A stretch of DNA of 64,000 bases from VGBV01 sp963813725 (GTDB taxonomy: Bacteria; Actinomycetota; Thermoleophilia; Solirubrobacterales; 70-9), in NCBI GenBank assembly GCA_963813725.1, contig CAWFAI010000017.1:168120-232119 (forward strand), written 5' to 3'. This document shows positions 17,039-27,318 of the stretch, in pieces. The position numbers and the translations under genes are program-made. Position 1 is the stretch's first letter. The number at the start of each line of letters is the position of its first letter. Under the pieces are notes generated by a model. The model ran no database searches and was not told where the DNA came from. It was given only the letters and a program-made list of their open reading frames with translations.

Positions 17039-19036
17039 TCACAGGTTGTCGCGCAGCTTCCGCTCGAGTCCCTTCAATTCGGGTCCGTCGGGGTTGAGCG
17101 CTCGCGCGCGGGCGAGCGCCGCTGAGGCGGCCTCGGGATCCGTGGGCCCGAGCACCCGCGCCTCCAGGAAGTAAAGCGTCCACTCTTCCGGCTCGCGCTC
17201 CTGGGCCTGCTCGAGCGCGGCGAGCGCGCGTTCGCGATCGCCGACCTTCTCGGCGATCACCGCCTCGCTCGCCAGCGGGCGCGCCGCGAACGGGTTGAGA
17301 TCGGCCGCCCTCCCCAAAGCCGAGTACGCGCCGCTCAAGTCCGACCCGGCCGTCCGCAGCGCGTGGTTGGTGTAGCGCTCACTGAAGAACAGCGGCAGGA
17401 TCGCCAGCGCGACGACACCGATCAGAGCCAGTAGTCCTGTCCGAATTTCCGCCCGCCGCTTACCCACGTGTCTGGCCAGCCCAGGGCCTGCACCAGCGCC
17501 CAGGGCAAACATGACCGGCAGCGTGATCCCCGCATAGGACCAGAACCACTCGACCGACGCGTGGACGATCCAGTAGCCGCCGACCGCCAGTGACCCCGCG
17601 GCCAGGGCGCGCCCCGTCGGTCCGAGCCCCCGCGTGCGCAGGGCGGCGATGGCGGCCCCGCCGACGAAGCCGAGCAGCAACAGCAGCCCAGGGAGGCCCA
17701 GCTCGGAGATCATCAGCATCTCGACGCTGTGAGGGTCCTCGGGCTGGACTTCGATCGCCGTGGGATCGCGAGCCAAAAGGTAGGTGTTGCGGAACCCCCC
17801 CGCCCCCGCCCCCGCGATCGGGTCGTCCTGGAAGTCATCGATCGCCACCCGCCAGAGGTCGCCGCGACCCGAGCGAAGGTCGAAACCAAACCGGCTTCCC
17901 TGCTCCCTGAAGTCCGGCGTCCCCTCGGAGAGCTGGGCGGTGTCGAACAGCTCCTCGGGACCACCCTCTCTGGCGATCACGAGCCCTCCCCCGACGACAA
18001 GCGCAATCGCAGCGATCGCGAGCGCCGAGCCCCCGACAATCCGGCCTGGGCGCTCGGGCAGGCTCGGATCAACGCGGCTGACGATCAATCCCGCCACGGT
18101 CGAGAGCACGGTGCTGATCGCGATCACGACACACGCGTCGTGCAATGCCGGGATCGAGGCGGGTGTCTTGCCCCCTCCCGCCTGATAGACGTCGAGCAGC
18201 CACGGCAGCGAAACGGTGACCGGAGCGGAGACCAGGGCGAGCAGACCGGCCATCCGCAACCGCGCAGGGTGGAGGGCGATGACCAGCGCGGCCCCGACGA
18301 CCACGGCGAACAGAGCGCTGCGGCTCTGCGAAAGGACCCCGAGTTGGAGGGCCAGCGTCGCCGTCCCGAACAGCGCCCCGCGCAGGCGCCAGTCGAGCTC
18401 TCGAGCTATGGCGAGCACCAACATTGGCCAGAGCGCGATCGCGAAATACGCAGCCTCGGCGTTGCGGTAGCCGAGTGGGTAGCGAAGGGTGGCGTCGTCC
18501 TCGAAGAAGTCGGCCGCGTTGTCGCCGGTCCACAGCACGACCAGGGTCACCAGCGCGATCAGCGCGCCCGCGGCTGCGAGCGGCAGCAGCGACAGCAGCA
18601 TCCGTCTGCCCAACAGCATGCAGAGCCAGGCCCCGAGCACGAAAGCCGTCGCGTAGGCGAACACCCGCAGGGCATCCTCGACGGCGACGGCCGGCACGGG
18701 CGACCACAGTGCAGAGATCGCGGTGAGCGAGGCGATCCCGAGCAGGGAACCGACGGCGATCGCCGCCGGACCGCGCAGCGCCGGCCAGGGCGCCAACAGA
18801 AGCAGCGCCGCGAGCAGCCCGAGCAGGACGAGAGTGCCCGGGTAGAAGACGACGCCGAAATAGGCTCCCCGCTCCCATCCCCACCAGGCGAACAAACCCG
18901 TGACGACAACCAGCGGGAGCACCGCGGCGGCAGGGGCGCCCGCTCCCAGCTGACGGGCGCGGCCACCGCCAGCGGGATGCGAGCCGCCGGGACCGCTCGG
19001 TCCAGCGGCCGGCGTCTCGGCTGTGGCGTGCATCAC
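17039..19036 (-). CDS. O-antigen ligase/polymerase family membrane protein with C-terminal TPR-like region
   Basis: 665 residues. About ten or more transmembrane helices, a large periplasmic-type loop containing GRGDLWRVAIDDFQDDPIAGAGAGGF, and PHSVEMLMISELGLPGLLLLLG, all characteristic of the Wzy/WaaL O-antigen ligase superfamily. The C-terminal ~110 residues form helical repeats (YSALGRAADLNPFAARPLASEAVIAEKVGDRERALAAL) of TPR type. It most likely polymerises or ligates exopolysaccharide repeat units at the membrane. Divergent from the Wzc-like kinase gene at 19087. A second, shorter member of the family is at 23571. Confidence 0.85.
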   Translation of the reverse strand: MMHATAETPAAGPSGPGGSHPAGGGRARQLGAGAPAAAVLPLVVVTGLFAWWGWERGAYFGVVFYPGTLVLLGLLAALLLLAPWPALRGPAAIAVGSLLGIASLTAISALWSPVPAVAVEDALRVFAYATAFVLGAWLCMLLGRRMLLSLLPLAAAGALIALVTLVVLWTGDNAADFFEDDATLRYPLGYRNAEAAYFAIALWPMLVLAIARELDWRLRGALFGTATLALQLGVLSQSRSALFAVVVGAALVIALHPARLRMAGLLALVSAPVTVSLPWLLDVYQAGGGKTPASIPALHDACVVIAISTVLSTVAGLIVSRVDPSLPERPGRIVGGSALAIAAIALVVGGGLVIAREGGPEELFDTAQLSEGTPDFREQGSRFGFDLRSGRGDLWRVAIDDFQDDPIAGAGAGGFRNTYLLARDPTAIEVQPEDPHSVEMLMISELGLPGLLLLLGFVGGAAIAALRTRGLGPTGRALAAGSLAVGGYWIVHASVEWFWSYAGITLPVMFALGAGAGPGLARHVGKRRAEIRTGLLALIGVVALAILPLFFSERYTNHALRTAGSDLSGAYSALGRAADLNPFAARPLASEAVIAEKVGDRERALAALEQAQEREPEEWTLYFLEARVLGPTDPEAASAALARARALNPDGPELKGLERKLRDNL

Positions 19037-19086
19037 TGCACGCTAACCGACACTGTCGATGGCCCCGACTGACAGAATCCGCACCC

Positions 19087-20634
19087 ATGACCCCTCTCGA
19101 AGAGGCGATTGTCGGCGAGCCGGATCAGAATGTTGCCGACTGGCTCCACCCTCAGCAGGAAGAGGAGGGCCTGCGAAGGTACGTCGAGACCCTTCGCGAG
19201 CGCTGGCGCCTGATCGCGATCACGGTCGTTGTGACCACCCTGATCTCAATTCTCTACGTGCTGCTCGCTCCGAAAACCTACGAGGGGCGGGCGGACATGC
19301 TCGTGACCCCAGTGGCGAGCGACTCCGGGATCTTGCGCAGCCTGCCCTTGATCTTCGAGTCGGTAGACCCGACGCGGGACGTGGAGACCGCATCGCAGTT
19401 CGTTACCAACCTGGACGTCGCCAGGAGCGTGGTGGATGAGCTCGCCCTCGACGAGAGCCCCCGCGAGCTGCTGAAGAAGGTCTCCGCAGAGCCGGTCGCG
19501 CAGAGCAACATCGTCGCGATCAGTGCCACGGGCGACAGCCCTGAGCAGGCGCGCGACCTGGCGAACGCCTTCGCCGAGGCTACGGTCGACGACCGCACCG
19601 CCCAGATCCACGAGGTGGCCGACCAGCTGATCCCCGGCCTGGAGGCCCAAGTCACCGATGCCACTGACGAAGTCGCCCGCGCCGAGGCCGCGGCCACGCT
19701 CTCTCAGCTGCAGACGGTCAGGAGCGCTCCCGACCCCTCACTGCGGGTGGAGACCCTCGCCGATTTGCCCCCGGACCAGGCCTCCCCTCGGCCGGTGTTG
19801 AGCATCGCGGGCGGCATCCTCGGGGGGCTCGTCCTGGGCATCGTCGGCGCCTTCGGGGCACAGACGCTGGATTCGACACTGCGGCGCGAGTCCCAACTCC
19901 GGCGCCTTTACGGGCTGCCCGTTCTCGCTCGGATTCCCGAGGAGACCGGCCGCCGCTACAGAGGCCCGCTTGGACCCCGTCAGATCTCGCCCGTCGGGGC
20001 CGAGGCCTACCGCACGCTCCGCTCGACGGTCGAACACGAGCAAACCTCCGATCAGTCCAAAGTGGTGCTGGTGACTGGGCCAGCCCCGTCGCAGGGGAAG
20101 AGCACGACCGCAGTCAACCTCGCTTCGTCCCTCGCCCTCGCTGGCAAGGAGGTGATCCTGATCGAGGCGGACCTGCGACGCCCCGCCCTGGCCCAGACAC
20201 TGGGATTGACCGCAGCGAGCGGAGGGGTCGTCGACGTGCTGATGGACAACGCGCGCCTCGAGGATGCGCTGGTGACCACTGAGAGGTACGGTCAGGGCGT
20301 CAGGGTCCTGCTGGCCGACTACACGGCGGGATGGATCGCTGAGCTGTTCTCGGTTCCGGCGGCTCGGCAAATGATTGAGGATGCGCGGAAGCTCGCCGAC
20401 TACGTGATCATCGACAGCCCTCCCCTGAATCTCGTCTCGGATGCGGTCCCGCTCGCCAGAGCCTCAGACGAGGTCTTGATCGTCGTCCGGATAGGGCAGA
20501 CCAGGATCAATCGCATCACCGAGCTCGGGGAGCTGCTGGCCGAGAACGGGGTTCGACCGGCCGGCTTCGCGGTGGTCGGGGTGCCGCGACCACGCCGCAG
20601 CGAATCGGCCTACTACCTGAGCACCGAGACTTGA
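19087..20634 (+). CDS. Wzc-like polysaccharide co-polymerase with tyrosine autokinase domain
   Basis: 515 residues. N-terminal Wzz/chain-length domain with two transmembrane helices (RLIAITVVVTTLISILYVLL; PVLSIAGGILGGLVLGIVGA). The C-terminal BY-kinase domain has Walker A (GPAPSQGKST), Walker A' (VILIEADLRRPAL) and Walker B (YVIIDSPP). The last residues contain a Tyr pair (SAYYLSTET), a minimal autophosphorylation tail. Such proteins control chain length and export of capsule or exopolysaccharide, usually with a partner phosphatase; none is seen nearby. The ATG at 19087 gives the usual short cytoplasmic lead. Confidence 0.92.
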   Translation: MTPLEEAIVGEPDQNVADWLHPQQEEEGLRRYVETLRERWRLIAITVVVTTLISILYVLLAPKTYEGRADMLVTPVASDSGILRSLPLIFESVDPTRDVETASQFVTNLDVARSVVDELALDESPRELLKKVSAEPVAQSNIVAISATGDSPEQARDLANAFAEATVDDRTAQIHEVADQLIPGLEAQVTDATDEVARAEAAATLSQLQTVRSAPDPSLRVETLADLPPDQASPRPVLSIAGGILGGLVLGIVGAFGAQTLDSTLRRESQLRRLYGLPVLARIPEETGRRYRGPLGPRQISPVGAEAYRTLRSTVEHEQTSDQSKVVLVTGPAPSQGKSTTAVNLASSLALAGKEVILIEADLRRPALAQTLGLTAASGGVVDVLMDNARLEDALVTTERYGQGVRVLLADYTAGWIAELFSVPAARQMIEDARKLADYVIIDSPPLNLVSDAVPLARASDEVLIVVRIGQTRINRITELGELLAENGVRPAGFAVVGVPRPRRSESAYYLSTET

Positions 20635-20646
20635 GCACCGAGGAGC

Positions 20647-22224
20647 TCAGGCCGGGGTCCTGAGGCCCGACTCGACGTCCTCCCCAGTCTGCGCGGCGAC
20701 GATGAAGCGCTCGTCGGGACGGTTGATCGGCTCGGGCAGGAACACCGTGCTGAGCGTCTCCATCATGATCAGGACGTCGAACAGGAGGGAGCGACGCTTC
20801 AGGTAGTAGAGGTCGTGGCAGAGCTTCCAGGCCTCGCCCACCGGGGTGCCGGAGTATCCGCAACGAACCGACGCCCATCCGGTGATGCCCGGCTTCAGCA
20901 GGTGGCGCCGGTCGTAGTACGTGAAGCGCGACTCGAGCGCCAAGACCATCTCCGGAATCTCCGGCCGCGGCCCGACCAGGCTCATCTCCCCCTTCAGGAC
21001 CAGCCAGATCTGCGGCAGCTCGTTGATGTGCAGGCGCCGGAGCACCCGCCCGACGGGGGTGACGCGATGCCCGCCCGATCCGTTCGCGCCGGTGCTGTCG
21101 GCGTCGGGATCCGGATCCATCGTGCGCAACTTCAACATCTCGATCTCGCGACCCTCCTCGCCCAGCCGGGTCTGCCTGAAGAGCACGGGGCCGCCGTCGG
21201 AGAGCTTAATCGCGAGAGCCGAGATCAGCAGGACTGGCGCGGCGATGATTGCGGCCAGCAGCCCAACGCCGAGGTCGAGCAGCCGCTTGGAGACCGACCA
21301 GCTCTGCTTGTACTCGGGATGCAGCAGGTACTGAAACCAGGCCGAGGTCGTGGTCCCCAGCGGCACGTGTCCGAACAGCTGCTCGTAGAACTGTCCGGCC
21401 TCGATCAGCGACACCGGCAGGTCGAGACAGGCGTCCGCGGCGGTCTCGAAAACCTGCAGCCGGGAGACCCGCGGGCCCTGGAAGGTTTCGTCCGCGGGCA
21501 TGTACTGCCCGGCGGTTTCAGGGCTCGGTGAGAGCGGTCCGAGCGCCAGCAGCTCCAAGCCCTCGGCCAGCACGGTGCGCCGCAGCAGCACGAGCGAGCC
21601 CAGGCAACGGACGCCCGCCACGGTGTCCGTCGGGCACGAGGTTTCCGGATCGATGCAGCCCACGACCTCGTACTCCTTGATGCCGAGCGCGTCGAGCTCG
21701 GCCTGGAACCCGCGCGCGAATTCGTGCGAGCCGATCACCGCGACGCGCAGCATCCGCTCGCGCCGGAGCCTGCGACTGACCAGGATCCCGAACGCGGTAA
21801 CGATCCAGGCTCCGAGAATCGCGGGAACGAGCTCACCGACAGTGATGTTCCCAGCGGAATAGCCGTCGAGCGCGGTAATCGCGAGGGCAAGGCCGGCGCC
21901 GAGCAGCGGCGTCAGCAGGTAGACGATCGCGGAGGCAAACGGGATCAAATGCATCGGGTACTGCGGGCGCCTCAGCACGCTCGCGGCGACGAGCACGCAG
22001 ACCGTCAGCAAGAGGGCCAGCCAGAACGAATCCAGCCGCGTCATCGCGATCGCTCCGGCGGCCACGGCGGGCGCCAGGCGCAACGCGATCAGATCGGCGA
22101 TCTGCCGCAGCCGGATCCCGGTCAGGTGGGGAAGATCCTTGCGCGAGCGTGGGAACGCGTAGTCGCGAGCCGACGCCTCACTGAGGCCGGTATCGGTGCG
22201 GGACTCGGTTGAGTGGGTGGCCAA
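20647..22224 (-). CDS. Undecaprenyl-phosphate sugar phosphotransferase (initiating enzyme)
   Basis: 525 residues. Four N-terminal helices, a Rossmann-like CoA-binding domain (LRVAVIGSHEFARGF), then the bacterial sugar-transferase domain: SKRLLDLGVG, GGPVLFRQTRLGEEG, EMLKLRTM, LHINELPQIW, GEMSLVGPRPE and KPGITGWASVRCGYSG. It loads the first sugar-1-phosphate onto undecaprenyl phosphate at the inner membrane. I choose the TTG at 22224 (GGAG five bases upstream); the ORF extends to 22866 but that part overlaps the divergent glycosyltransferase and is arginine/histidine-rich non-protein-like sequence. Converges with the kinase gene 12 bases away. Confidence 0.88.
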   Translation of the reverse strand: MATHSTESRTDTGLSEASARDYAFPRSRKDLPHLTGIRLRQIADLIALRLAPAVAAGAIAMTRLDSFWLALLLTVCVLVAASVLRRPQYPMHLIPFASAIVYLLTPLLGAGLALAITALDGYSAGNITVGELVPAILGAWIVTAFGILVSRRLRRERMLRVAVIGSHEFARGFQAELDALGIKEYEVVGCIDPETSCPTDTVAGVRCLGSLVLLRRTVLAEGLELLALGPLSPSPETAGQYMPADETFQGPRVSRLQVFETAADACLDLPVSLIEAGQFYEQLFGHVPLGTTTSAWFQYLLHPEYKQSWSVSKRLLDLGVGLLAAIIAAPVLLISALAIKLSDGGPVLFRQTRLGEEGREIEMLKLRTMDPDPDADSTGANGSGGHRVTPVGRVLRRLHINELPQIWLVLKGEMSLVGPRPEIPEMVLALESRFTYYDRRHLLKPGITGWASVRCGYSGTPVGEAWKLCHDLYYLKRRSLLFDVLIMMETLSTVFLPEPINRPDERFIVAAQTGEDVESGLRTPA

Positions 22225-22284
22225 TTCGCTCCTACCATCGTCCGCTCGGCGCCGTTCCTGAAGCCCGAGAGGTTGCATGACCCC

Positions 22285-22314
22285 TGACAGAAGTAAACCT
22301 AACCGGGGCAATAT
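22285..22314 (+). promoter_or_regulatory. Candidate promoter for the glycosyltransferase at 22354
   Basis: TGACAG at 22285-22290 and CAATAT at 22309-22314 are separated by 18 bases, about 40 bases ahead of the ATG. This is the AT-richest part of the 129-base divergent region. A sigma-A-like match only by eye. Confidence 0.3.
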
Positions 22315-22353
22315 AGGGGGCGCGACCGGTGACCCTGTGAAAATGCCGACCAT

Positions 22354-23574
22354 ATGAGGCGGCTCGGCGTTTACACCGACTACACCTACTCGCTCGAGGG
22401 GGGCAGGCCCCACGCCGAGCGCGCGTTCGCACTGTTCATCGCAGCGCTGGCGCCCAGTTTCGAGAGCACGGTCGTGATCGGACGGCTCAATCCGGGCGGG
22501 TCGGCGCGCTACCCCCTCGGCGAGGTCGAGCTCGTGCCGCTTCCCAACTATCCCAGCCTGTCGCGGACGCTTCCCGCGATCCGGGGCCTTCTGGGCTCGC
22601 TGAGTCCCTACTGGCGGGCGCTCGACGAGCTCGACTGCGTCTGGATCCTCGGTCCTCATCCCCTGGCCTTTCCCTTCGCATTGATGGCGCGAGCCCGGGG
22701 CCGCAGCGTCGTCCTTGGGGTCAGGCAGGACTCCCGCGCTTACATGCGCAACAGGCACCCGGGAAGCCGGTTCAAGCAGGCCTTGGGGAGGGTGATGGAC
22801 GCGGGCTTCCGAGCCATGGCCCGGCGCTGGTCGGTGGTGGTCGTCGGGCCGGGTATCGCCGAGCAATACCGGCGAAGTCCCCGGCTACTCGAGATCTCGG
22901 TTTCGCTGGTTGCCGAATCGCAGATCGAGTCGCCCGGCGCGCCGAGCGTCAAGAGCTATGACGGTGAGCAGCTTCGCGCCCTCAGCGTCGGCAGGCTGGA
23001 GGCGGAGAAGAACCCGGTTGCGCTCGCGGACGTCCTCGCCGCGCTGCGCCGGCTTGACGACCGCTGGATCCTCGTCATCTGCGGGGAGGGGACGATGCGG
23101 AGGGAGCTCGAGCGAAGGTTGGATCAATTGGGGGTCGCCGACGCCGCGGAGCTGCGAGGCTACGTTCCGCACGGACCCGAATTGTCCCGAGAGTATCGGT
23201 CGGCCCACGCGCTGACCCTCGTCTCGTGGACCGAGGGCGTTCCGCAGGTCCTGTTCGAGGCACTGGCCGCCCGCTTACCTGTCGCCGCCACGGCCGTGGG
23301 AGGGATTCCGGGCGCGATGGGTGACGCGGCGCTTTTCGCCCGCCCTGGTGACGCCGAGGGGATGGCGATCGCCCTCGATCGGATCGGGCGCGACCCGAGC
23401 CTCCGCGCGAGACTGATCGGGGCCGGCAACGCGGTCATCCACGCGAACACGATCGAGTCAGAGACGCAACGGACGGCGGCCTTCATCGCGGCGGCGATCG
23501 GCGCGACCGTTCCTCCGGGGACACCTTCACGACCCTGTCAGAATTCGGGCCTCGGCAGGCGGCGAGGACCTTGA
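22354..23574 (+). CDS. Glycosyltransferase family 4-like
   Basis: 406 residues, GT-B fold. N-terminal part with YTYSLEGGRP and the C-terminal donor-site region: LSVGRLEAEKNP, ICGEGTMRREL, LRGYVP, WTEGVPQVLFEALAARLPVAATAVGGIPG (E-x7-E-like). Adds a sugar from a nucleotide donor to the lipid-linked repeat unit. Substrate unknown. The last ~25 residues are Arg/Pro-rich and overlap the next start by four bases (TTGA). Confidence 0.88.
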   Translation: MRRLGVYTDYTYSLEGGRPHAERAFALFIAALAPSFESTVVIGRLNPGGSARYPLGEVELVPLPNYPSLSRTLPAIRGLLGSLSPYWRALDELDCVWILGPHPLAFPFALMARARGRSVVLGVRQDSRAYMRNRHPGSRFKQALGRVMDAGFRAMARRWSVVVVGPGIAEQYRRSPRLLEISVSLVAESQIESPGAPSVKSYDGEQLRALSVGRLEAEKNPVALADVLAALRRLDDRWILVICGEGTMRRELERRLDQLGVADAAELRGYVPHGPELSREYRSAHALTLVSWTEGVPQVLFEALAARLPVAATAVGGIPGAMGDAALFARPGDAEGMAIALDRIGRDPSLRARLIGAGNAVIHANTIESETQRTAAFIAAAIGATVPPGTPSRPCQNSGLGRRRGP

Positions 23575-25013
23575 CTCCGGAGCAAACTAGAACAGTTGAT
23601 TTGAGATCTCCCCCGCTGAGGGACCTGACTCGGAGCGCAATCTGGACCGATTGGGGAAGGTGGGCCTGGCCGGCTGCACTCGCCTGCGCGGCCGTTGTCG
23701 TCGGGGTGTTGGCAGGCGTGCGTCCGGAGCTGGCGATCTTGTGTGCGCTCGGGCTCGCGTTCGTGCTGCTGGTGTTCGTCGATCTCACCTCAGGGCTTGT
23801 CGTGTTCACGTTTTTGACGTTCATCGAGCTCCTCCCCGGCGCTGATAGCGCCGCATTCGGCTTCACGAAGCTTGCCGGCCTCCTGCTCGCTATCTCCTGG
23901 CTCGGGCATTTAGCGACTCGAACCGACACAAGGGCGGATCCCTTCCACGCCCACCCGATGATCGGGGGGGCGCTGGTACTTCTCGTCGTTTGGGCGGGTC
24001 TGAGCGTCACCTGGGCTGAGGATTCAGCGAACGCGCTGGAGGCGACCTACAGGTTGGGCCTCAACGCCATCCTCTTCCTGATCGTTTACACAACCGTGAG
24101 GGAGCCAAGCGATGCCATTCGGGTGGTCTGGGCGTTCGTGATCGGGGCGACAACGGCCGCGGCCCTCGGAATCGCAACTAGCGGCGGGAGTACGCCCTAC
24201 GGAGAGGCCGCACGCTTGGCCGGCGACGTCGACAACGCGAACCAACTCGCGTCTTCCCTGGTGGCGAGCCTCGCGCTCGCCCTCGGCCTCGCCTTTATCT
24301 CTCGCAACAAGCCGGCGCTGCGCGCAGGCGCGCTGGCCCTGGCTGCGTTCTCGATGCTGGGGGTGCTGCTTACGGTCTCGCGCTCGGGGCTCGTCTCCCT
24401 CGGCGTCGCGGCGGTCGCCGCGATCGTCCTCTCCGGGCGCTGGCGGCCGCCGATATCCGCAGTGAGCGTACTGGCAGCCGTCGCCGCGCTGGGCTACTTC
24501 GCGCTTCTGGCGCCGCTTGCCGCCCGCGAGCGGGTCACCAACTTTGAGGGGGGAACGGGCCGAGAAGACATCTGGCGGGTCGCCTGGCGGATGGCTGAAG
24601 ACAAACCGGTGAAGGGGGTCGGCGCCGGCAACTTCGAGAACGCCTCGATCCATTACCTGCTCGTGCCAGGGACCCTGCGTCGTTCGGACTTCATCGTAGA
24701 CACGCAGAAGAACGCGCACAACGTCTACCTGGGGATCCTTGCCGAGCTCGGGGTGGTCGGTGTGACGCTGCTCGTCTCGCTGATCATCGCTCTGATCGCC
24801 TGCGCCCTGAAGGCGATCAGGCAGTTCGAGCGAGACGGCAACCTGCAGATGGAGATCCTCTCGCGGACTTACCTTGTCGCGGTCTTCGGTCTCCTGGCTT
24901 CGCTCTTCTTCGCCTCGGACGAGTACCGCAAGCAGCTCTGGCTCTTGCTCAGCCTCGCGCCTTGCTTGCTCGCAATCGCCGGCGCCCACCCTAAGCGCGA
25001 CAGCGACTCCTAG
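23571..25013 (+). CDS. O-antigen ligase/polymerase family membrane protein
   Basis: 480 residues. About ten transmembrane helices and the family loop TNFEGGTGREDIWRVAWRMAEDKPVKGVGAGNFE followed by KNAHNVYLGILAELGVVG. This is the second Wzy/WaaL-like protein of the locus, without the TPR tail of the first. The TTG at 23571 overlaps the TGA of the glycosyltransferase. One of the two is likely the polymerase. Its TAG shares CTAG with the stop of the converging gene. Confidence 0.85.
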   Translation: MTPEQTRTVDLRSPPLRDLTRSAIWTDWGRWAWPAALACAAVVVGVLAGVRPELAILCALGLAFVLLVFVDLTSGLVVFTFLTFIELLPGADSAAFGFTKLAGLLLAISWLGHLATRTDTRADPFHAHPMIGGALVLLVVWAGLSVTWAEDSANALEATYRLGLNAILFLIVYTTVREPSDAIRVVWAFVIGATTAAALGIATSGGSTPYGEAARLAGDVDNANQLASSLVASLALALGLAFISRNKPALRAGALALAAFSMLGVLLTVSRSGLVSLGVAAVAAIVLSGRWRPPISAVSVLAAVAALGYFALLAPLAARERVTNFEGGTGREDIWRVAWRMAEDKPVKGVGAGNFENASIHYLLVPGTLRRSDFIVDTQKNAHNVYLGILAELGVVGVTLLVSLIIALIACALKAIRQFERDGNLQMEILSRTYLVAVFGLLASLFFASDEYRKQLWLLLSLAPCLLAIAGAHPKRDSDS

Positions 25014-26204
25014 CCGATCCGGGTCAGTAGTCGCTCGATTGCTTCGACGCCGCGCTCGCGGGAATTTGCCTCACCGAAAGACCGCGAGTCACCGGCGAAA
25101 CGCCCCCGCAGTCCGTTTTCTTCCTTCAGCCTTCGGACCGCCGCGGCCAGGTCCGTGGCGTTGCCCGGGGCGACGCAGAGAGCCGCGCCCGCCCGATCGG
25201 CGAGCTCGGCGGCCTCACCTCTCGCCGAGACGATCAGCGGGCGGCCGACCGCGGCGCAGTCGAAGAACTTCGAGGGCACAAAGCCCTCCAGACCAGGCAT
25301 CGCGGCGAGCGGGACCAGCAGAGCGTCGGAGGCGCGGAGCATGCGAGCTGCGCGCTCCAAGGGCACCGGCGGGTGCAGCGTGATGCGGCCGGGCCGGAGC
25401 GCCTCAGCTTGCGTCGCGAGTTCGGCGCGCCTCGGCCCGTCGCCGATCAGGAGCAGCCGGAACCCGTCACCGAGGCTCCCGCGGCCTCGACCGCGGCCTC
25501 GAGTCCCTGGGCCAGCCCCATGTTGCCGGCGTAGGTCCAGGTGAAGCGGTCGTCCGCTCGCGCGGGCAGGAGCTCGGGTCGGGCACCTCGGCGCCCGCCG
25601 CGAGAACGGTGTCGCGTGCCGTTGGGGATCAGCGTCACCTTCCCGCTCCGCCCCGCCGCTCGATCTCGCGCAGGAAGGGCTCGGTCGTGGCCGTGATCGC
25701 GGCGGCGCTGCGGTAGAGGCGGCGCTCGAGCCGCTGCGCGAACCGCAGCACCGCCCTCCCCGACCTCGCCGGCGCGACCGCGGCGTCCGGCCAGAGGTCG
25801 CGGACGTCGAGGACCCACGGGAAGCGGTGCCGGAGCGCGAGCGCGCCCCACGCTCCCGACGGAGAGCGGCGGCGAGGAGGCGAGGATGACGTCGGCGCGC
25901 CGGCGGGCGGCCCGGCGATCGTCGCGCTGGCGGCGTACGAGGCGTAGTTGGTGAGCCGCGCCCGCGCGGCCTTCGACGGCGTCGCGTGGACCCAGACGTA
26001 GCTCGCCTCGAAGCCGTCGAGCGGCGCCGCTCCATCGGGTGCCCGCCGTAGCCCTGGCGACCACCCCGGCCGGGTGGCTCGGGACCTCGCAGATGACCTC
26101 GACGTCGTGCCCGCTCCGCGCAGCCCGGCGGCGAAGGCGTGAAGGCGGGTGGCCCCGGGCGTGATCTCCGGCGGGAAGTACTGGCTCGGGATCAGGACCC
26201 TCAA
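25010..26204 (-). CDS. Glycosyltransferase family 4-like, disrupted by several frameshifts
   Basis: Pieces of one GT4 enzyme lie in all three minus frames. The N-terminus is MRVLIPSQYFPPEITPGATR from a TTG at 26204. Middle pieces are SYVWVHATPSKAARARLTNY and FPWVLDVRDLWPDAAV. The C-terminus (GFRLLLIGDGPRRAELA, SDALLVPLAAMPGLEGFVPSKFFDCAAVGRPLIV) is in frame to the stop at 25010. At least four one-base indels are needed to join them. The domain order is complete and the start overlaps the upstream stop (TTGA), so I read this as one gene spoiled by sequence errors, not several genes. Confidence 0.7.
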
Positions 26205-27318
26205 AGCGCCGCGGCGAGGCTGCGCACCACCAGCTCGATCTGCTCCTCGCTGATCGAGGGAAGAGCGGCAGCGTGATCGCGCGCGCGGCGTAGTCGTCGG
26301 TCAGCGGCAGCTCGGCCTCCGCCGCGTAGGCGTGAAGCGGTGGATCGGCGGGTAGTGGAGGCTGGTCTGGACGCCGCCGGCCCAGCGACTCGCGCGCGCC
26401 GTCGCGGTCGAGTCCTCGTCGAGGACGACCGTGAACAGATGGTGGGCGGGCCGCTCGCCGTCCGCGGCGGGCATCGCCGGGGTGACGCCGTCGAGCCCGG
26501 CGAGCCGCTCGCGGTAGACCTCGGCCGCCGCCGCGCGCCTGGCGTTGTCGGCGTCGAGCCGCGCGAGCCGCGCCGCCGCCAGCGCCGCCCGGGGCTCGTC
26601 GATCCGGTAGTTGAAGCCCAGCTCGACCACGTCGTAGCCGCTCGCGTGCCCGCGGTGGCGGTCCCAGGTGAGCGAGGTCATCCCGTGCGAGCGCAGCAGC
26701 CGCACGCGCTCCGCGACCTCGTCGTCGTCGTCACGACCATCCCGCCCTCGCCGACCGGCAGGTTCTTGTTCGAGAAGAAGCTGAAGGCGCCGGCGAGCCC
26801 GAAGGTGCCGAGGGGCCGGCCGTCGAGCGCGGCCGCCGAGCCCGTGCGCGGCGTCCTCCAGCAGGATCAGGCCCCGCTCGGCGGCCAGCGCGGCGAGGTC
26901 CGCGCTCTCGCCGGGGTGGCCGCCGTAGGTCATGTTCATGATCGCCTTGGTGCGGCGCTGACGCGCCGCGCTCGGCGGCTCGGCCGAGAGCCAGGGGCGG
27001 TCGAGCGCGGCGATGTCGGCGAAGACCGGGGTCGCGCCGGCGTAGCGGATCGCGTTGGCGGTGGCGACGAAGGTGAGCGAGGGCACGATCACCTCGTCGC
27101 CGGGGCCGAGCCCGGCGGCCAGGCAGATCAGGTGGAGCGCGGCGGTGCCGTTGGCGACGGCGATCGCGTGCTCGGCGCCCGTGTACGCGGCGAACCGCTC
27201 CTCGAGCTCCTCGGTCCGCGGGCCCATGCTGAGCCAGCCCGAGCGGTAGGTCTCGGCGACGGCCGCGATCTCCCCTCGTCGACTCGACGTCGGCGAGCGG
27301 GACCTGCCACTCAGGCAT
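26201..27318 (-). CDS. DegT/DnrJ/EryC1 aminotransferase, frameshifted
   Basis: PLP-dependent sugar aminotransferase of nucleotide-sugar pathways, ~372 codons. Starts MPEWQVPLADV. Family blocks are spread over frames: MGPRTEELEERFAAYTG, AVANGTAALHLICLAAGLGPGDEVIVPSLTFVATANAI, LILLEDAAHGLGG, the PLP-lysine region FSFFSNKNLPVGEGG, and GFNYRIDEPRAALAAARL. The C-terminus after HYPPIHRF requires two more one-base deletions to be repaired, each at a C run (positions ~26333 and ~26260), giving LPLFPSISEEQIELV. It makes an amino sugar, probably for the polymer built by this locus. Overlaps both neighbours. Confidence 0.8.
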